From contig CAMCXS010000034.1 of assembly GCA_945883495.1 (NCBI GenBank), positions 1-56,635 of the forward strand: a stretch of DNA of 56,635 bases. The letters are read 5' to 3'. The notes beneath the pieces were generated by a model, which was not told the origin of the DNA, searched no databases, and saw nothing but the letters and a program-made list of their open reading frames with translations. The stretch is from Akkermansia muciniphila. Lineage in GTDB: Bacteria; Verrucomicrobiota; Verrucomicrobiia; Verrucomicrobiales; DEV007. Positions 1 to 8,492 of the stretch are shown here, in pieces; position 1 is the stretch's first letter, and the number at the start of each line of letters is the position of its first letter. The position numbers and the translations under genes are program-made.

Positions 1-135
1 GGCAGTTAAATCAGAACCTGGCATCATCAAATCACCAGCATCAAAAACCTTTAGATCTTTAAGACCATCTGTTCGAAGTGCAAGATGGGGACGTGAACCA
101 TCATGAGGTAGATAATCTCCCCCACGAATTGCCAA
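1..135 (-). CDS. Partial open frame of unknown function at left edge
   Basis: A stop-free frame of 45 codons runs off the window. It could begin at a TTG at 135-133, just after an in-frame TGA. The translation begins with Ala-Ile-Arg-Gly-Gly-Asp-Tyr and matches no ribosomal protein I recognise; in particular it is not the start of S5, which would normally follow L18. No Shine-Dalgarno sequence is visible and the base composition is more AT-rich than the operon beside it. It may be the start of a gene or chance. Confidence 0.2.
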   Translation of the reverse strand, partial: MAIRGGDYLPHDGSRPHLALRTDGLKDLKVFDAGDLMMPGSDLTA

Positions 136-212
136 TCATCGATGCTCGCCGAACGGCCTCTGGTGTTCCCTGCTGACATATCTGTGTGTAATGGTGCTCT
201 ACCGACTGCTTC

Positions 213-569
213 TTAGAATTTCAGGCCCTTCTCCCGCGCTGCGTCGGCGAGCGCCTTGACCTTCCCGTGATAACGATGTCCGCCGCGATCGAAGACGACA
301 TCGGCGATCTTGCTCTCCATGGCCCGCGCCGCAATCATCTCTCCAACTTTGGCAGCAGTTTCGATGTTCGCGGCCTTCTTGTCGACTCCCTTATCTAGAG
401 TGCTCGCAGCCACCAGAGTCTTGCCCGCGTCATCATCGATCAACTGGGCATAGACATTCGTGTTCGAAAAATGCACCGCCAAACGGGGGCGCTCCGCAGT
501 GCCGCGCAACTTGCGGCGAATCCTCCGGTGAACCCGGTTCCTGACTTCTTTACGGTTCTGATGAGCCAT
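213..569 (-). CDS. rplR: 50S ribosomal protein L18
   Basis: L18 binds 5S rRNA in the central protuberance of the large subunit. The protein is about 118 residues, the usual length, with the basic N-terminal arm and the C-terminal stretch containing [20 protein letters not shown], which is typical of L18. An ATG seven codons further upstream (590) is possible. The ATG at 569 is preferred because AAGGAG lies about ten bases before it. It follows rplF closely on the same strand and is the last recognisable gene of the ribosomal operon in this window. Confidence 0.97.
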   Translation of the reverse strand: MAHQNRKEVRNRVHRRIRRKLRGTAERPRLAVHFSNTNVYAQLIDDDAGKTLVAASTLDKGVDKKAANIETAAKVGEMIAARAMESKIADVVFDRGGHRYHGKVKALADAAREKGLKF

Positions 570-592
570 GGCGTGTAATCTCCTTCGCAAAC

Positions 593-1132
593 TTACTTCA
601 CGCTCTTGCCTGCTTTCCGGCGAACGTATTCATCCACATAGCGCACTCCCTTGCCCTTGTAGGGCTCTGGACGACGATAGGAGCGCACCTCAGCGGCAAA
701 CTGGCCGACCTGTTGTTTATCGATACCGTTGATCGTGATCTTGGTGTTCTCATCGACCTTGACCTCAAGGCCAACTGGAATTGGATGCTGCACAGGATGC
801 GAATAGCCAAGTTGCAAATCAAGGAACTGCCCCTTCACGGCGGCACGATAACCTACCCCCCGAATTTCCAGGTTCTTAGTGAACCCCTTGGTGACTCCGG
901 TGATCATGTTCGCGAGGAGCGCGCGCGCCGTGCCATGATTCGCCCTATGGCGGCGTTGCTCGCTCTGGCGAAGAACCGCCAAGTTGGCTCCGTCGCGGTC
1001 GACGGTCACGCCCTCTGGCAATGTCAACTTCAACCTGCCTTTAGGCCCTTCCACGACCACAACCCCCCCCTCGGTGACATCCACCTTTACCTTGTCTGAT
1101 ACCGCAACGGGCAATTTTCCAATCCGTGACAT
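593..1132 (-). CDS. rplF: 50S ribosomal protein L6
   Basis: L6 sits near the factor-binding site of the 50S subunit. About 179 residues from the MSRIGKLPV start, which is the family start; an upstream ATG at 1156 would add eight residues unlike the family. The C-terminal signature [19 protein letters not shown] is present. A run of eight C (1073-1080) falls in the coding sequence without disturbing the frame, giving [12 protein letters not shown], unlike the broken runs elsewhere in the window. Confidence 0.97.
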   Translation of the reverse strand: MSRIGKLPVAVSDKVKVDVTEGGVVVVEGPKGRLKLTLPEGVTVDRDGANLAVLRQSEQRRHRANHGTARALLANMITGVTKGFTKNLEIRGVGYRAAVKGQFLDLQLGYSHPVQHPIPVGLEVKVDENTKITINGIDKQQVGQFAAEVRSYRRPEPYKGKGVRYVDEYVRRKAGKSVK

Positions 1133-1164
1133 AAGATCAATTCGTTTGAAGTCCAACCACTAGC

Positions 1165-1563
1165 TCACCATACCTTGGCGACCAACTCACCGCCAATGTT
1201 TTCCCTCCGCGCACGGTGCCCCGTCATGATCCCCTTGGAGGTCGACAGAATGGTGATGCCCATGCCTCCCAAGATCTTCGGGATGTCTTCAGCGCCGACG
1301 TATTGCCGGAGCCCAGGACGACTCACTCGCTTCAAATCCGTGAGGACCGGAACGCCATCGACATATTTCGCCTTGCAGCGAATCTGCGGGAAACGCTCGC
1401 TCGTGTCCACTTCGTAGGACCAAAGATAGCCCTCCTCCTTGAGGATACGGGCGATCTCCGCTTTAATCTTCGAATAGGGCGCCACGAAATCCTCCTTACG
1501 AGCGCGGCTCGCATTCTTGAAACGGGTGAGAAAGTCGGCGATGGGATCTGTCAAAGCACTCAT
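1165..1563 (-). CDS. rpsH: 30S ribosomal protein S8
   Basis: S8 binds the central domain of 16S rRNA and in many bacteria represses spc-operon translation. It has 132 residues, with the typical start MSALTDPIADFLTRFKNA and the conserved C-terminal STSKGIMTGHRARRENIGGE. It follows rplE directly, with only 34 bases between them, so the rpsN (S14) gene usually found between L5 and S8 is absent here. Confidence 0.97.
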   Translation of the reverse strand: MSALTDPIADFLTRFKNASRARKEDFVAPYSKIKAEIARILKEEGYLWSYEVDTSERFPQIRCKAKYVDGVPVLTDLKRVSRPGLRQYVGAEDIPKILGGMGITILSTSKGIMTGHRARRENIGGELVAKVW

Positions 1564-1597
1564 GTAATAAATATCTATCAGGGTCGCTTAGTCAGCG

Positions 1598-2179
1598 TTA
1601 GGCAGCGGCAGAGGCAGCCTCCGCCTTCTTTGTTTCCACCTTCCGGAAGGGCATACCCAACTGGCGAAGCAGCTCACGAGCCTCGTCGTCCGTGTTCGCC
1701 GAGGTGACGATGGAGATGTCGAAGCCCGTGGTGCGCTTCACCTTGTCCAATTCGATTTCGGGGAAAATCGTCTGATCCTGAATCCCCAGGGTGTAATTTC
1801 CACGACCATCGAAACTCTTCGGAGAAACCCCACGAAAGTCACGGATCGTCGGAATCGCGATCTTCATCAGACGCTCCAAGAACTCATACATCCGGTTCCC
1901 ACGGAGCGTCACCTTGATCCCAATTACTTCATTTTGCCGAAGCTTGAAGTTCGAGATGGCGTTCTTCGCACGGGTGTGCACCGGACGCTGCCCAGTGATC
2001 AGACCGATCTCGCGAGCCACCTCCTCGGCGGCCGCCTTGCGATCCTCGGCCTTGCCGATTCCGCTGTTGATGACGACCTTCTCAATCCGAGGAATCTGCA
2101 TCACGTTTTCATAGGCATACTTCGCCTTCAGGGCCGGAGCGACCACTTGGCGATAATGCGTCTTCAAATTCGGTTCCAT
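1598..2179 (-). CDS. rplE: 50S ribosomal protein L5
   Basis: L5 contacts 5S rRNA and the P-site tRNA. It has 193 residues, slightly longer than the usual 180 because of an Ala/Glu-rich C-terminal tail. Conserved stretches GIGKAEDRK, TGQRPVHTRAKNAISNFKLR and NYTLGIQDQTIFPEIELDK are all present. It lies within the spc part of the operon between rplX and rpsH. Confidence 0.97.
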   Translation of the reverse strand: MEPNLKTHYRQVVAPALKAKYAYENVMQIPRIEKVVINSGIGKAEDRKAAAEEVAREIGLITGQRPVHTRAKNAISNFKLRQNEVIGIKVTLRGNRMYEFLERLMKIAIPTIRDFRGVSPKSFDGRGNYTLGIQDQTIFPEIELDKVKRTTGFDISIVTSANTDDEARELLRQLGMPFRKVETKKAEAASAAA

Positions 2180-2212
2180 ATCAGTGAAGCTTTTAGGCTA
2201 AAGGTCAGAGGC

Positions 2213-2467
2213 TTAGGCGTTGGCCTTTTTCTCAAGGCGCCGGACGTTCGAGATGTGGATTGGCCCCTCTCGTTCAATGATCGCTCCCTCGGGGTGTTCC
2301 TGAGACTTGCGAGCATGTTTCTTGATCATCCGAACGCCTTCCACGATGACTTGAAGCTTTGCCGGGAACACCTGTAGCACCTTCCCAGTGGCGCCACGGT
2401 GGTTGCCTGAGATCACCTCGACCTCATCGCCTTTGGCAACGTGTGTTTTGATTCGACTGCGATTCAT
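2213..2467 (-). CDS. rplX: 50S ribosomal protein L24
   Basis: L24 is an early assembly protein of the 50S subunit. It has 84 residues, short but within the family range, with the KOW motif GDEVEVISGNHRGATGKVLQV near the N terminus and the VEGVRMIKKHARKSQEHPEG segment. It is ordered as expected between rplN and rplE. Confidence 0.96.
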   Translation of the reverse strand: MNRSRIKTHVAKGDEVEVISGNHRGATGKVLQVFPAKLQVIVEGVRMIKKHARKSQEHPEGAIIEREGPIHISNVRRLEKKANA

Positions 2468-2482
2468 GAAGGAAACTGTGTT

Positions 2483-2848
2483 TTAAAGTACTTCCGGGGC
2501 GAGCGAGACAATCTTCATGAAATTCTGGTCCCGCAGTTCCCGGGCAACGGGACCAAAAATCCGGGTGCCCTTTGGCTCCCGGTTGTTGTCGATGATCACG
2601 ACGGCGTTGCTGTCAAAGCGCAGCACGGAACCGTCCGCGCGACGGATTGGCGACTTGGTCCGAACGACAACGGCCTTGGCTACGTCTCCCTTCTTCACGT
2701 TCGCAGTCGGGGTGCTCTCGCGAATGTGAATCGTGATGATATCGCCCACTCCGGCATGCCGAGTGCGTTTGCCTATCACCCCGATCATTTTGGCAACCCG
2801 GGCTCCGGTGTTGTCCGCCACGTCGAGGCTGCTTTCCATCTGAACCAT
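2483..2848 (-). CDS. rplN: 50S ribosomal protein L14
   Basis: L14 lies at the subunit interface and binds 23S rRNA. It has 121 residues, the usual length, starting [16 protein letters not shown] and carrying the signature [20 protein letters not shown] followed by [19 protein letters not shown]. The position between rpsQ and rplX is canonical. Confidence 0.97.
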   Translation of the reverse strand: MVQMESSLDVADNTGARVAKMIGVIGKRTRHAGVGDIITIHIRESTPTANVKKGDVAKAVVVRTKSPIRRADGSVLRFDSNAVVIIDNNREPKGTRIFGPVARELRDQNFMKIVSLAPEVL

Positions 2849-2914
2849 TGCAGTGTCCTCCTTCTCTTTCCGTTAAATTTATTCCTAGACCGATGCTCCA
2901 CAGGCCGCGCCTGA

Positions 2915-3202
2915 TTAGTGGGCCAAAACCTCAACGAGGCGCCAGCACTTCGTCTTGCTAAGCGGCCGGGTCTCCTCGATCAGAACCTTATCGCCAGTCT
3001 TGGCAGAGCCCTCCTCGTCGTGAACGTAGAACTTCTTGGAGCGGCGCACGATCTTACCAAAGTGCGGGTGCGGAACCCGGCGCTCCACGTTTACCACGAT
3101 CGTCTTCGCCATCTTGTCGGAAACGACGACGCCGACTCGCGTCTTGCGATTCCGCCCTTCCTCCGCGGAAGCATCCACTGTGTTCAACTTCTCTTCGCTC
3201 AT
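2915..3202 (-). CDS. rpsQ: 30S ribosomal protein S17
   Basis: S17 is a primary 16S rRNA-binding protein. The core [19 protein letters not shown] through [18 protein letters not shown] is clear. I place the start at the ATG at 3202 (MSEEKLN). An in-frame TTG at 3223 overlaps the rpmC stop by one to four bases and would add seven residues. Even so, the N-terminal acidic extension of about 20 residues is longer than in E. coli S17. Confidence 0.95.
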   Translation of the reverse strand: MSEEKLNTVDASAEEGRNRKTRVGVVVSDKMAKTIVVNVERRVPHPHFGKIVRRSKKFYVHDEEGSAKTGDKVLIEETRPLSKTKCWRLVEVLAH

Positions 3203-3219
3203 CGTATTCGTGCCTCTAC

Positions 3220-3426
3220 TCAATTGGACCCGGCGTGCTTGTGGCGACTCGTCAAAATCGTCTCAATCCTCGCGACTTCGCGGCGGTTGTTGCGCAGCAG
3301 AGCCGTGTTCTCGAGCTGCCCGCTCTGCTGCTGAATCCGCAGATTAAGACTCTCGTGCTTGAGATCCCGGCGCCGGGCGCCCAGTTCCTCATTGGTCAGT
3401 TCCTTCAATTCTTTGATCTTCTTCAC
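3220..3426 (-). CDS. rpmC: 50S ribosomal protein L29
   Basis: L29 lies at the peptide exit tunnel. The family core begins [22 protein letters not shown] at 3426 gives 68 residues, the normal length, and has GGAGAAG about six bases upstream. A TTG at 3456 directly after the rplP stop would add ten unrelated residues. The end of the gene abuts rpsQ. Confidence 0.93.
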   Translation of the reverse strand: MKKIKELKELTNEELGARRRDLKHESLNLRIQQQSGQLENTALLRNNRREVARIETILTSRHKHAGSN

Positions 3427-3456
3427 TGTGACTTCTCCAGCGGTTGAGGTTCCCAA

Positions 3457-3867
3457 TCAATGGCGAGCGACAAAACGGGTTGGAATGCCCAGCTTGTTTG
3501 CGGCCAAACGCATGGCCTCGCGCGCCTGCGATTCCGGCACACCTGCCACTTCGAAGAGCATGATGCCAGGGCGAACCACGGCCACCCACTTCTCCACGGC
3601 GCCCTTCCCTTTACCCATCCGCGTCTCTGGCGGACGCTGAGTCACCGATTTATGAGGGAACACCCGGATCCAAACCTTTCCTTTCCGTTTCAGGAAGCGG
3701 TTGATGGCGATCCGGCACGCCTCAATCTGGTTGTTGGTAACCCAGTCGCGGCCGATCGACTGGAGCCCGAAGTCACCATAAGACACCCGGGTCCCCCGCT
3801 CGGGAGTCCCTGCACGGCTCCCACGATGGCTCTTCCGGTATTTCACCTTTCTCGGCATCAATGCCAT
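3457..3867 (-). CDS. rplP: 50S ribosomal protein L16
   Basis: L16 helps organise the A site of the peptidyl-transferase region. It has 136 residues, the standard length, with [13 protein letters not shown] at the N terminus and the conserved segments [40 protein letters not shown] and [23 protein letters not shown]. The ATG at 3867 has AGAAGGA about eight bases upstream, which favours it over the ATG three codons later. Confidence 0.97.
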   Translation of the reverse strand: MALMPRKVKYRKSHRGSRAGTPERGTRVSYGDFGLQSIGRDWVTNNQIEACRIAINRFLKRKGKVWIRVFPHKSVTQRPPETRMGKGKGAVEKWVAVVRPGIMLFEVAGVPESQAREAMRLAANKLGIPTRFVARH

Positions 3868-3928
3868 AATCGTATCCTTCTAAAATTCTTGGTTTGCCGC
3901 AGCCTCGCTTGCGCTTGGCCGCCAGATG

Positions 3929-4696
3929 TTAACCCTCACCTTCCGCACGAGGCTGACCACCGCCCGCACCTCCGCCCCCATAGGGACGACGATCAGAACC
4001 AGGACGGCGATCTCCGCCGCCTCTTCTTTCACGGTCGCCTCCACCTGGCCGGGAAGACCTTGCCTTCTCGGAGTCAGGATTCCGGTTGACCCAACACTTC
4101 ACTCCGATGATTCCATACATCGTGGAAGCTTCGGCAAATCCGTAGTCGATCGGCACACGCAGGGTTTGCAGAGGCACTTTGCCCTCCTTGTACCACTCCG
4201 CCCGGGCAATGTCTGCTCCGCCCAGTCGACCCGCGCACCGAATCCGGATACCATCGGCGCCGAAATCCATCGCGGTTTGCAAGGCACGCTTCATCGCGCG
4301 GCGGAAAGAGATACGCCTTTCCAATTGCATTGCAACTCCTTCCGCAACCAATTGCGCATCTGTCTCCGGTTGCTTGATCTCAACGATATCGATCTTGACC
4401 TGCTTGCCCCCGCACATTTCGGAAACAGTGGCCGTCATCCGCTCGATTTCAGATCCCTTGCGCCCAATGACGAGACCTGGACGAGCACTATAAAGGGTCA
4501 CGCGGACGCTGTTCCACGCTCGCTCAATCACGATCCGGGCCACGGCCGCGAACTGAAGCTTCGATTTCAGATACTTCCGAACCATGAGATCGCTGTGCAA
4601 CATGGCGGCATACTCGCCTCGCGGAGCATACCACTTCGAATGCCAGTCCTTGCTGACCGCGAGCCGAAACCCGATTGGATTAACCTTTTGTCCCAT
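3929..4696 (-). CDS. rpsC: 30S ribosomal protein S3 with RG-rich tail
   Basis: S3 shapes the mRNA entry channel. It has 255 residues. The KH domain with VIGRKGSEIERMTATVSEM is around residues 75-95, and the C-terminal S3 domain includes GAMMDFGADGIRIRCAGRLGG-like sequence and ends near GVKCWVNR. After about residue 212 there is a low-complexity tail rich in Gly, Arg and Asp. Such tails occur in several phyla and probably bind RNA. It follows rplV in the usual order. Confidence 0.97.
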   Translation of the reverse strand: MGQKVNPIGFRLAVSKDWHSKWYAPRGEYAAMLHSDLMVRKYLKSKLQFAAVARIVIERAWNSVRVTLYSARPGLVIGRKGSEIERMTATVSEMCGGKQVKIDIVEIKQPETDAQLVAEGVAMQLERRISFRRAMKRALQTAMDFGADGIRIRCAGRLGGADIARAEWYKEGKVPLQTLRVPIDYGFAEASTMYGIIGVKCWVNRNPDSEKARSSRPGGGDRERRGGGDRRPGSDRRPYGGGGAGGGQPRAEGEG

Positions 4697-4738
4697 AACG
4701 CAACACCTTAGAGTCTTTAATTGGTTTCTGTTCGCGGC

Positions 4739-5404
4739 TTACTTGGCAGCCAGTTCAGCGGCTTGTCCCACCCAGTTCTCCCGGACAATCCGGCCCTTCA
4801 GATCGAGACGCTCATCGATCTCCGCAATCTGCTCCTCAGTCCATCCGCTGATCTGCCCGAAAGTGTAGATGCCGATCTTGTGAAGCTCACCTTCAACCTT
4901 CTTGCCCAGCCCCTGAATGGCCTTCAAGTCGTCGGCCTTCTCCGGTGCGGAGGTGTAAACAGGTCCGAGCTTCGCATCATCGACCACTCCGGCAGCTGGT
5001 GCACTCTTCGCAACCTTCTTCTTCGCCGACTTGGCTCCCTGAGCCTCCTCACGTCCAGACGCCGACTCTCCGCCTTCATCGGTCAGAACGACGTAGATAT
5101 GACTGGTCCGCTTCCGGATTGGCGAAGCTCCCCCACGTGCCGCTGCGCTCCAACGCTTCAGCGCAGGCCCCTCGTTCACGGTAGCCGACTTGACAACCAA
5201 AGTGTCCGCCGAGATGTCGTGATTGGCTTCGGCATTTGCGATGGCAGACTTCAGTGTCTTACCAATCAAATACGCCGCCTTCTTCGGCGTGAATCTGATG
5301 ACATCCAATGCATCGGACACCGGAAGCCCGGTAACTTCGCGAGCCACGTCTCGCGCTTTAAGCGCTGAAATGCGGGCGTACTTATGTGTTGCTCTGATTT
5401 CCAT
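4739..5404 (-). CDS. rplV: 50S ribosomal protein L22 fused to a helix-hairpin-helix tail
   Basis: The first 110 residues or so are L22, which lines the exit tunnel: MEIRATHKYARISALKARDVA at the start and SADTLVVKSATVNEGPALKRW to SHIYVVLTDE near the end of the domain. The protein is 221 residues, twice the usual length. A Lys/Ala-rich linker (about 120-145) leads to a domain at about 155-215 with DDLKAIQGLGKKVEGELHKIGIY and WVGQAAEL, the helix-hairpin-helix type seen at the C terminus of some NuoE and L21 proteins. The fusion is read from one uninterrupted frame. Its role is unknown. Confidence 0.93.
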   Translation of the reverse strand: MEIRATHKYARISALKARDVAREVTGLPVSDALDVIRFTPKKAAYLIGKTLKSAIANAEANHDISADTLVVKSATVNEGPALKRWSAAARGGASPIRKRTSHIYVVLTDEGGESASGREEAQGAKSAKKKVAKSAPAAGVVDDAKLGPVYTSAPEKADDLKAIQGLGKKVEGELHKIGIYTFGQISGWTEEQIAEIDERLDLKGRIVRENWVGQAAELAAK

Positions 5405-5441
5405 CTCGGTCTTACAAAGTCAAATTTGCTCCCTACGATTC

Positions 5442-6299
5442 TTATAGATTTGCCGCCGGAATCGTCCGCGGCTCTACCCGATCCCGGACCTCGACCCGGT
5501 CTCCTTCCCGAAAATACTCCTGGACTAGCGCACCGGAGACACTGTCGCGCACGTCCACGACAAGGGCTGTTCCCACAAGCCGATCCTTTCGCACAATGTT
5601 CAAGGGCATTCCCACCCTAACTCCATTCCGCGCCCCGATGTCGATCACCGCAAGCCTCAAGTCAGCCTTGTAGCCGACCACATGCCCCTCTCCAAGCGAG
5701 CGGCGGTCATCGGCCACCGGCCTACGCAGGCCGGCGAAGCCGAGCACCTCGTCCGCCCTGCGCATCTCCGCTTCCAGTTTGAGGCGCACCTCTGGGGTCG
5801 AGGACGTGGAGACTTTCAGATAATCCATCACCGCATCGCTCAGACGCATGATCTGTTCTTGCGACTGCTGCGTCTGCTCCAAATAGTGCTGACGCTCGCG
5901 GACAGCCTTGATCATGCGGTCCTCCAAAGCGCTATCCGAGCGGATGGTGGCGAGCCCTAGGGACTCGACCCGGACCAACAGGTCTCGATACCGAATCCGA
6001 TACTGCTCGGCCTCCCGGTTCGCAGCGGCAAGGGAAGCCACCAGTGCCGCCTGCCCTCCCCGGCTTTTGCCTTCAAGCTGCTTCTCGAGCGCCTCAATCC
6101 GGCGATGGGCGGTCTCCAGTGCAAACTGCAGCTCCTCGTTGAGCAGCTCAGTGCCCAACAACGGCGCCTCCGTCTGAGATCCAACAACTGCCGACAGATC
6201 CTCCGCCGACACCCAGCCCCCACCACCGTAAAAAACCAACGCAAGCCCAACGAAAGCGCGGACTAGGCTAGAGATGAGGCGAATGCGAGATGCGTTCAT
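5442..6299 (-). CDS. MreC-like exported coiled-coil protein inside the S10 operon
   Basis: The gene encodes 285 residues. It has a hydrophobic N-terminal segment (about 7-32) that is a signal peptide or membrane anchor, then a coiled-coil stretch (about 45-150) rich in Glu, Arg, Gln and Leu. A C-terminal beta-rich region of about 90 residues contains AVIDIGARNGVRVGMPLNIV and ends with repeated VEVRDRVE. The C-terminal pattern resembles MreC-like and related beta-barrel proteins common in the Planctomycetes-Verrucomicrobia group. It sits in the same direction between rpsS and rplV, where no gene is normally found. The function is not known; an envelope role is an inference from topology. Confidence 0.75.
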   Translation of the reverse strand: MNASRIRLISSLVRAFVGLALVFYGGGGWVSAEDLSAVVGSQTEAPLLGTELLNEELQFALETAHRRIEALEKQLEGKSRGGQAALVASLAAANREAEQYRIRYRDLLVRVESLGLATIRSDSALEDRMIKAVRERQHYLEQTQQSQEQIMRLSDAVMDYLKVSTSSTPEVRLKLEAEMRRADEVLGFAGLRRPVADDRRSLGEGHVVGYKADLRLAVIDIGARNGVRVGMPLNIVRKDRLVGTALVVDVRDSVSGALVQEYFREGDRVEVRDRVEPRTIPAANL

Positions 6300-6334
6300 G
6301 GTGTCGTGCGGTTGCTGAAACCCTATTGGACGGA

Positions 6335-6613
6335 TCAGCCCTTGATCTTCGGGTTGTGGCCGCTGTGGCCAACAAACTTCCGGGTCGGCGAAAACTCACC
6401 CAGCTTGTGCCCGACCATGTTTTCGGAAACAAACACACTGATGAACTCCCGTCCGTTGTGAACAAGAAACGTGTGCCCCACGAAATCCGGAATCACCATG
6501 GAACGGCGAGACCACGTCTTGATGGGCCGCTTTTTGCCGGTCTCGTTCATGACGTCGACTTTGTCGAGCAGCTTCATGTCCACAAACGGACCTTTTTTGA
6601 GGGATCTAGGCAT
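6335..6613 (-). CDS. rpsS: 30S ribosomal protein S19
   Basis: S19 binds 16S rRNA in the head of the small subunit. It has 92 residues, the usual length, beginning [19 protein letters not shown] and carrying [19 protein letters not shown] and the C-terminal [20 protein letters not shown]. It lies downstream of rplB and is followed by the inserted MreC-like gene rather than directly by rplV. Confidence 0.97.
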   Translation of the reverse strand: MPRSLKKGPFVDMKLLDKVDVMNETGKKRPIKTWSRRSMVIPDFVGHTFLVHNGREFISVFVSENMVGHKLGEFSPTRKFVGHSGHNPKIKG

Positions 6614-6644
6614 CTGGTATCAGAATGATTAGCTTAACAAATGA

Positions 6645-7483
6645 TTACTTTTTGGCGGTGCGGCGCTCCACGATGAAGCGGCTGCCTGGCTTACTGCGCT
6701 TGCGAGTCTTCAATCCCTTGGGATGTCCCCAAGGGCTCTTCAGGTGCTGACGGCCACCACCCGATTTGCTCTTGCCCTCACCACCACCGTTCGGGTGATC
6801 AACCGGGTTCATCGCCATCCCGCGGACGGTCGGACGAACGCCAAGCCAGCGGGTGCGCCCCGCTTTCGCGGAACTCTCATTCATGTGCTCGGCATTGCCC
6901 ACAACACCAATCGTAGCGTAACACCGGGCATTGATGCGACGAGACTCACCGGACGGGAGGCGCACCAGCGCGTATTCGCCATCAGTGTTGGTGAGGATGG
7001 CAGCCTGCCCCGCGCTCCGCGCGATCTTCGCTCCACGACCCGGAGTCAACTCGACGCAGTGGATCGACGTCGTAGGAGGAATACGATCCAACGGAAGGCA
7101 GTTGCCAATCTTCGGCGGCGCGTTCTCACCAGACTGCAACTTGTCACCCACACCGAGCTTGCCCGGGGCCAGGATATAGGTCTTCTCGCCATCCGCATAT
7201 TGCAACAGGGCGATACGGGCACTGCGGTTTGGATCATACTCGATCGCAACCACGGTAGCCACGTCCCCGTGACGGCGTCGTTTGAAATCAATCATCCGGT
7301 ATTTGCGCTTGTGCCCCCCCCCATGTGACGGCAAGTGATGCGGCCATGGTGGTTCCGGCCGCCCGATTTCTTGAGCGCAACCGTAAGGCTCTTCTCGGGC
7401 TCCTTCTTCGTGATCTCTTCGAAGCTCGGCAGCTGCTTGTAGCGGCTGGAGGGAGTGAAGGGACGGTAATCTTTCAGTGCCAT
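6645..7483 (-). CDS. rplB: 50S ribosomal protein L2, reading frame broken in a poly-C run
   Basis: L2 is needed for subunit association and peptidyl transfer. The N-terminal 54 residues or so (from [18 protein letters not shown] to [11 protein letters not shown]) are read in one frame from 7483. The rest (from [13 protein letters not shown] to the stop at 6645) is read in another. The two meet at a run of nine C at 7314-7322. One more base in that run would restore the normal motif [12 protein letters not shown] and a protein of about 280 residues. Since L2 is essential, a sequencing or assembly miscount is most likely, with ribosomal or polymerase slippage the alternative. Confidence 0.9.
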
Positions 7484-7521
7484 GTCAGCGTTCTCCTTTG
7501 TGTTCTATTGCGGGTCTCGGG

Positions 7522-7806
7522 TTACACCAACTCGATCGTTTCCCCCTCGGCGAGACGGACAATCGCCTTCTTCCAATGAGCCGTCCGGCCAAAATCAGCG
7601 CGACGCTCGCGCTTCTTCTTGCCCCGGTAATTCGCCGTGCGAACCGCAACAACCTTCTTTCCAAAAAGTTGTTCAACAGCCTGCTTGATCTCCAACTTGT
7701 TTGCCCGGCGATCCACCCGGAAAACGAACTCGTTGTTGATCTCGCCGAGCAACGTGGCCTTCTCGCTAAGGCGGATGGTCTTAATGACGTGAAACAGATC
7801 CTTCAT
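7522..7806 (-). CDS. rplW: 50S ribosomal protein L23
   Basis: L23 is at the exit tunnel, where it docks trigger factor and SRP. It has 94 residues, the usual length, with VIKTIRLSEKATLL near the start, FRVDRRANKLEIKQAVEQLF in the middle, and a basic loop NYRGKKKRERR. It is in canonical order between rplD and rplB. Confidence 0.96.
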   Translation of the reverse strand: MKDLFHVIKTIRLSEKATLLGEINNEFVFRVDRRANKLEIKQAVEQLFGKKVVAVRTANYRGKKKRERRADFGRTAHWKKAIVRLAEGETIELV

Positions 7807-7813
7807 TTGATTC

Positions 7814-8458
7814 TTACTCGGTTGCGGAGGCTTCTACCGGGCGCTCGGAAACCACTCCCTTAGTCCGCCTGGCGAGAACACCGAGACTATCCTCGGTAAT
7901 AACAATCTTGTCGTAGTAAAGCAGGTGCTCGACATTCACTTCCTCAGGCGACATTAGAAGCAGCGGTTGCACATTCCGAGCCGCACGAAAAGTGAGCTCA
8001 TCGAATGATCCAATTACCAGGACTTTCTTGGCATCGACAATCTTCGCGACAGCAGCCACCAGACTCTTGGTCTTGCCATCCGCCACCGCGAGAGGTCCGC
8101 TGACCAGAACGTCACCGGCCTCGATCCGGGCCGTCAACGCACGTGCAAAAGCCAAGCGTCGAACCTTCTTGGGAACATCCTTGGAGTAGTCACGAGGACG
8201 AGGACCAAAGACAACGCCACCGCCACGATGCAACGGTGATGCGTTGCCGCCCCGGCGGGCGTTGCCCGTCCCCTTCTGGCGGTAGGGCTTCTTGCCGGAA
8301 GCCTTGACCTCACCACGCGTCTTGGCGCAAGCGGTGCCCGAGCGGCGATTGGCTCCGAACGCGACCACAAGGTCGTGAACGGCTTGGTTGCCACGTCCGT
8401 CCGCGATGGTCACGATGCCAGCCTTGCCAGCGTCCTGAATGGAAAAAATGTCTGCCAT
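7814..8458 (-). CDS. rplD: 50S ribosomal protein L4
   Basis: L4 reaches into the exit tunnel, and in many bacteria it represses the S10 operon. It has 214 residues. The tunnel loop KASGKKPYRQKGTGNARRG and the following VFGPRPRDYSKDVPKKVRRLAFARAL are diagnostic. Only seven bases separate it from rplW. Confidence 0.97.
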   Translation of the reverse strand: MADIFSIQDAGKAGIVTIADGRGNQAVHDLVVAFGANRRSGTACAKTRGEVKASGKKPYRQKGTGNARRGGNASPLHRGGGVVFGPRPRDYSKDVPKKVRRLAFARALTARIEAGDVLVSGPLAVADGKTKSLVAAVAKIVDAKKVLVIGSFDELTFRAARNVQPLLLMSPEEVNVEHLLYYDKIVITEDSLGVLARRTKGVVSERPVEASATE

Positions 8459-8492
8459 GGTTGCTAATGGATCAGGTTAAGAACGAACGAAC

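Noticed and set aside
1073-1080. Run of eight C in rplF as another frame break
   Set aside because: The L6 frame continues correctly across it with conserved residues on both sides.
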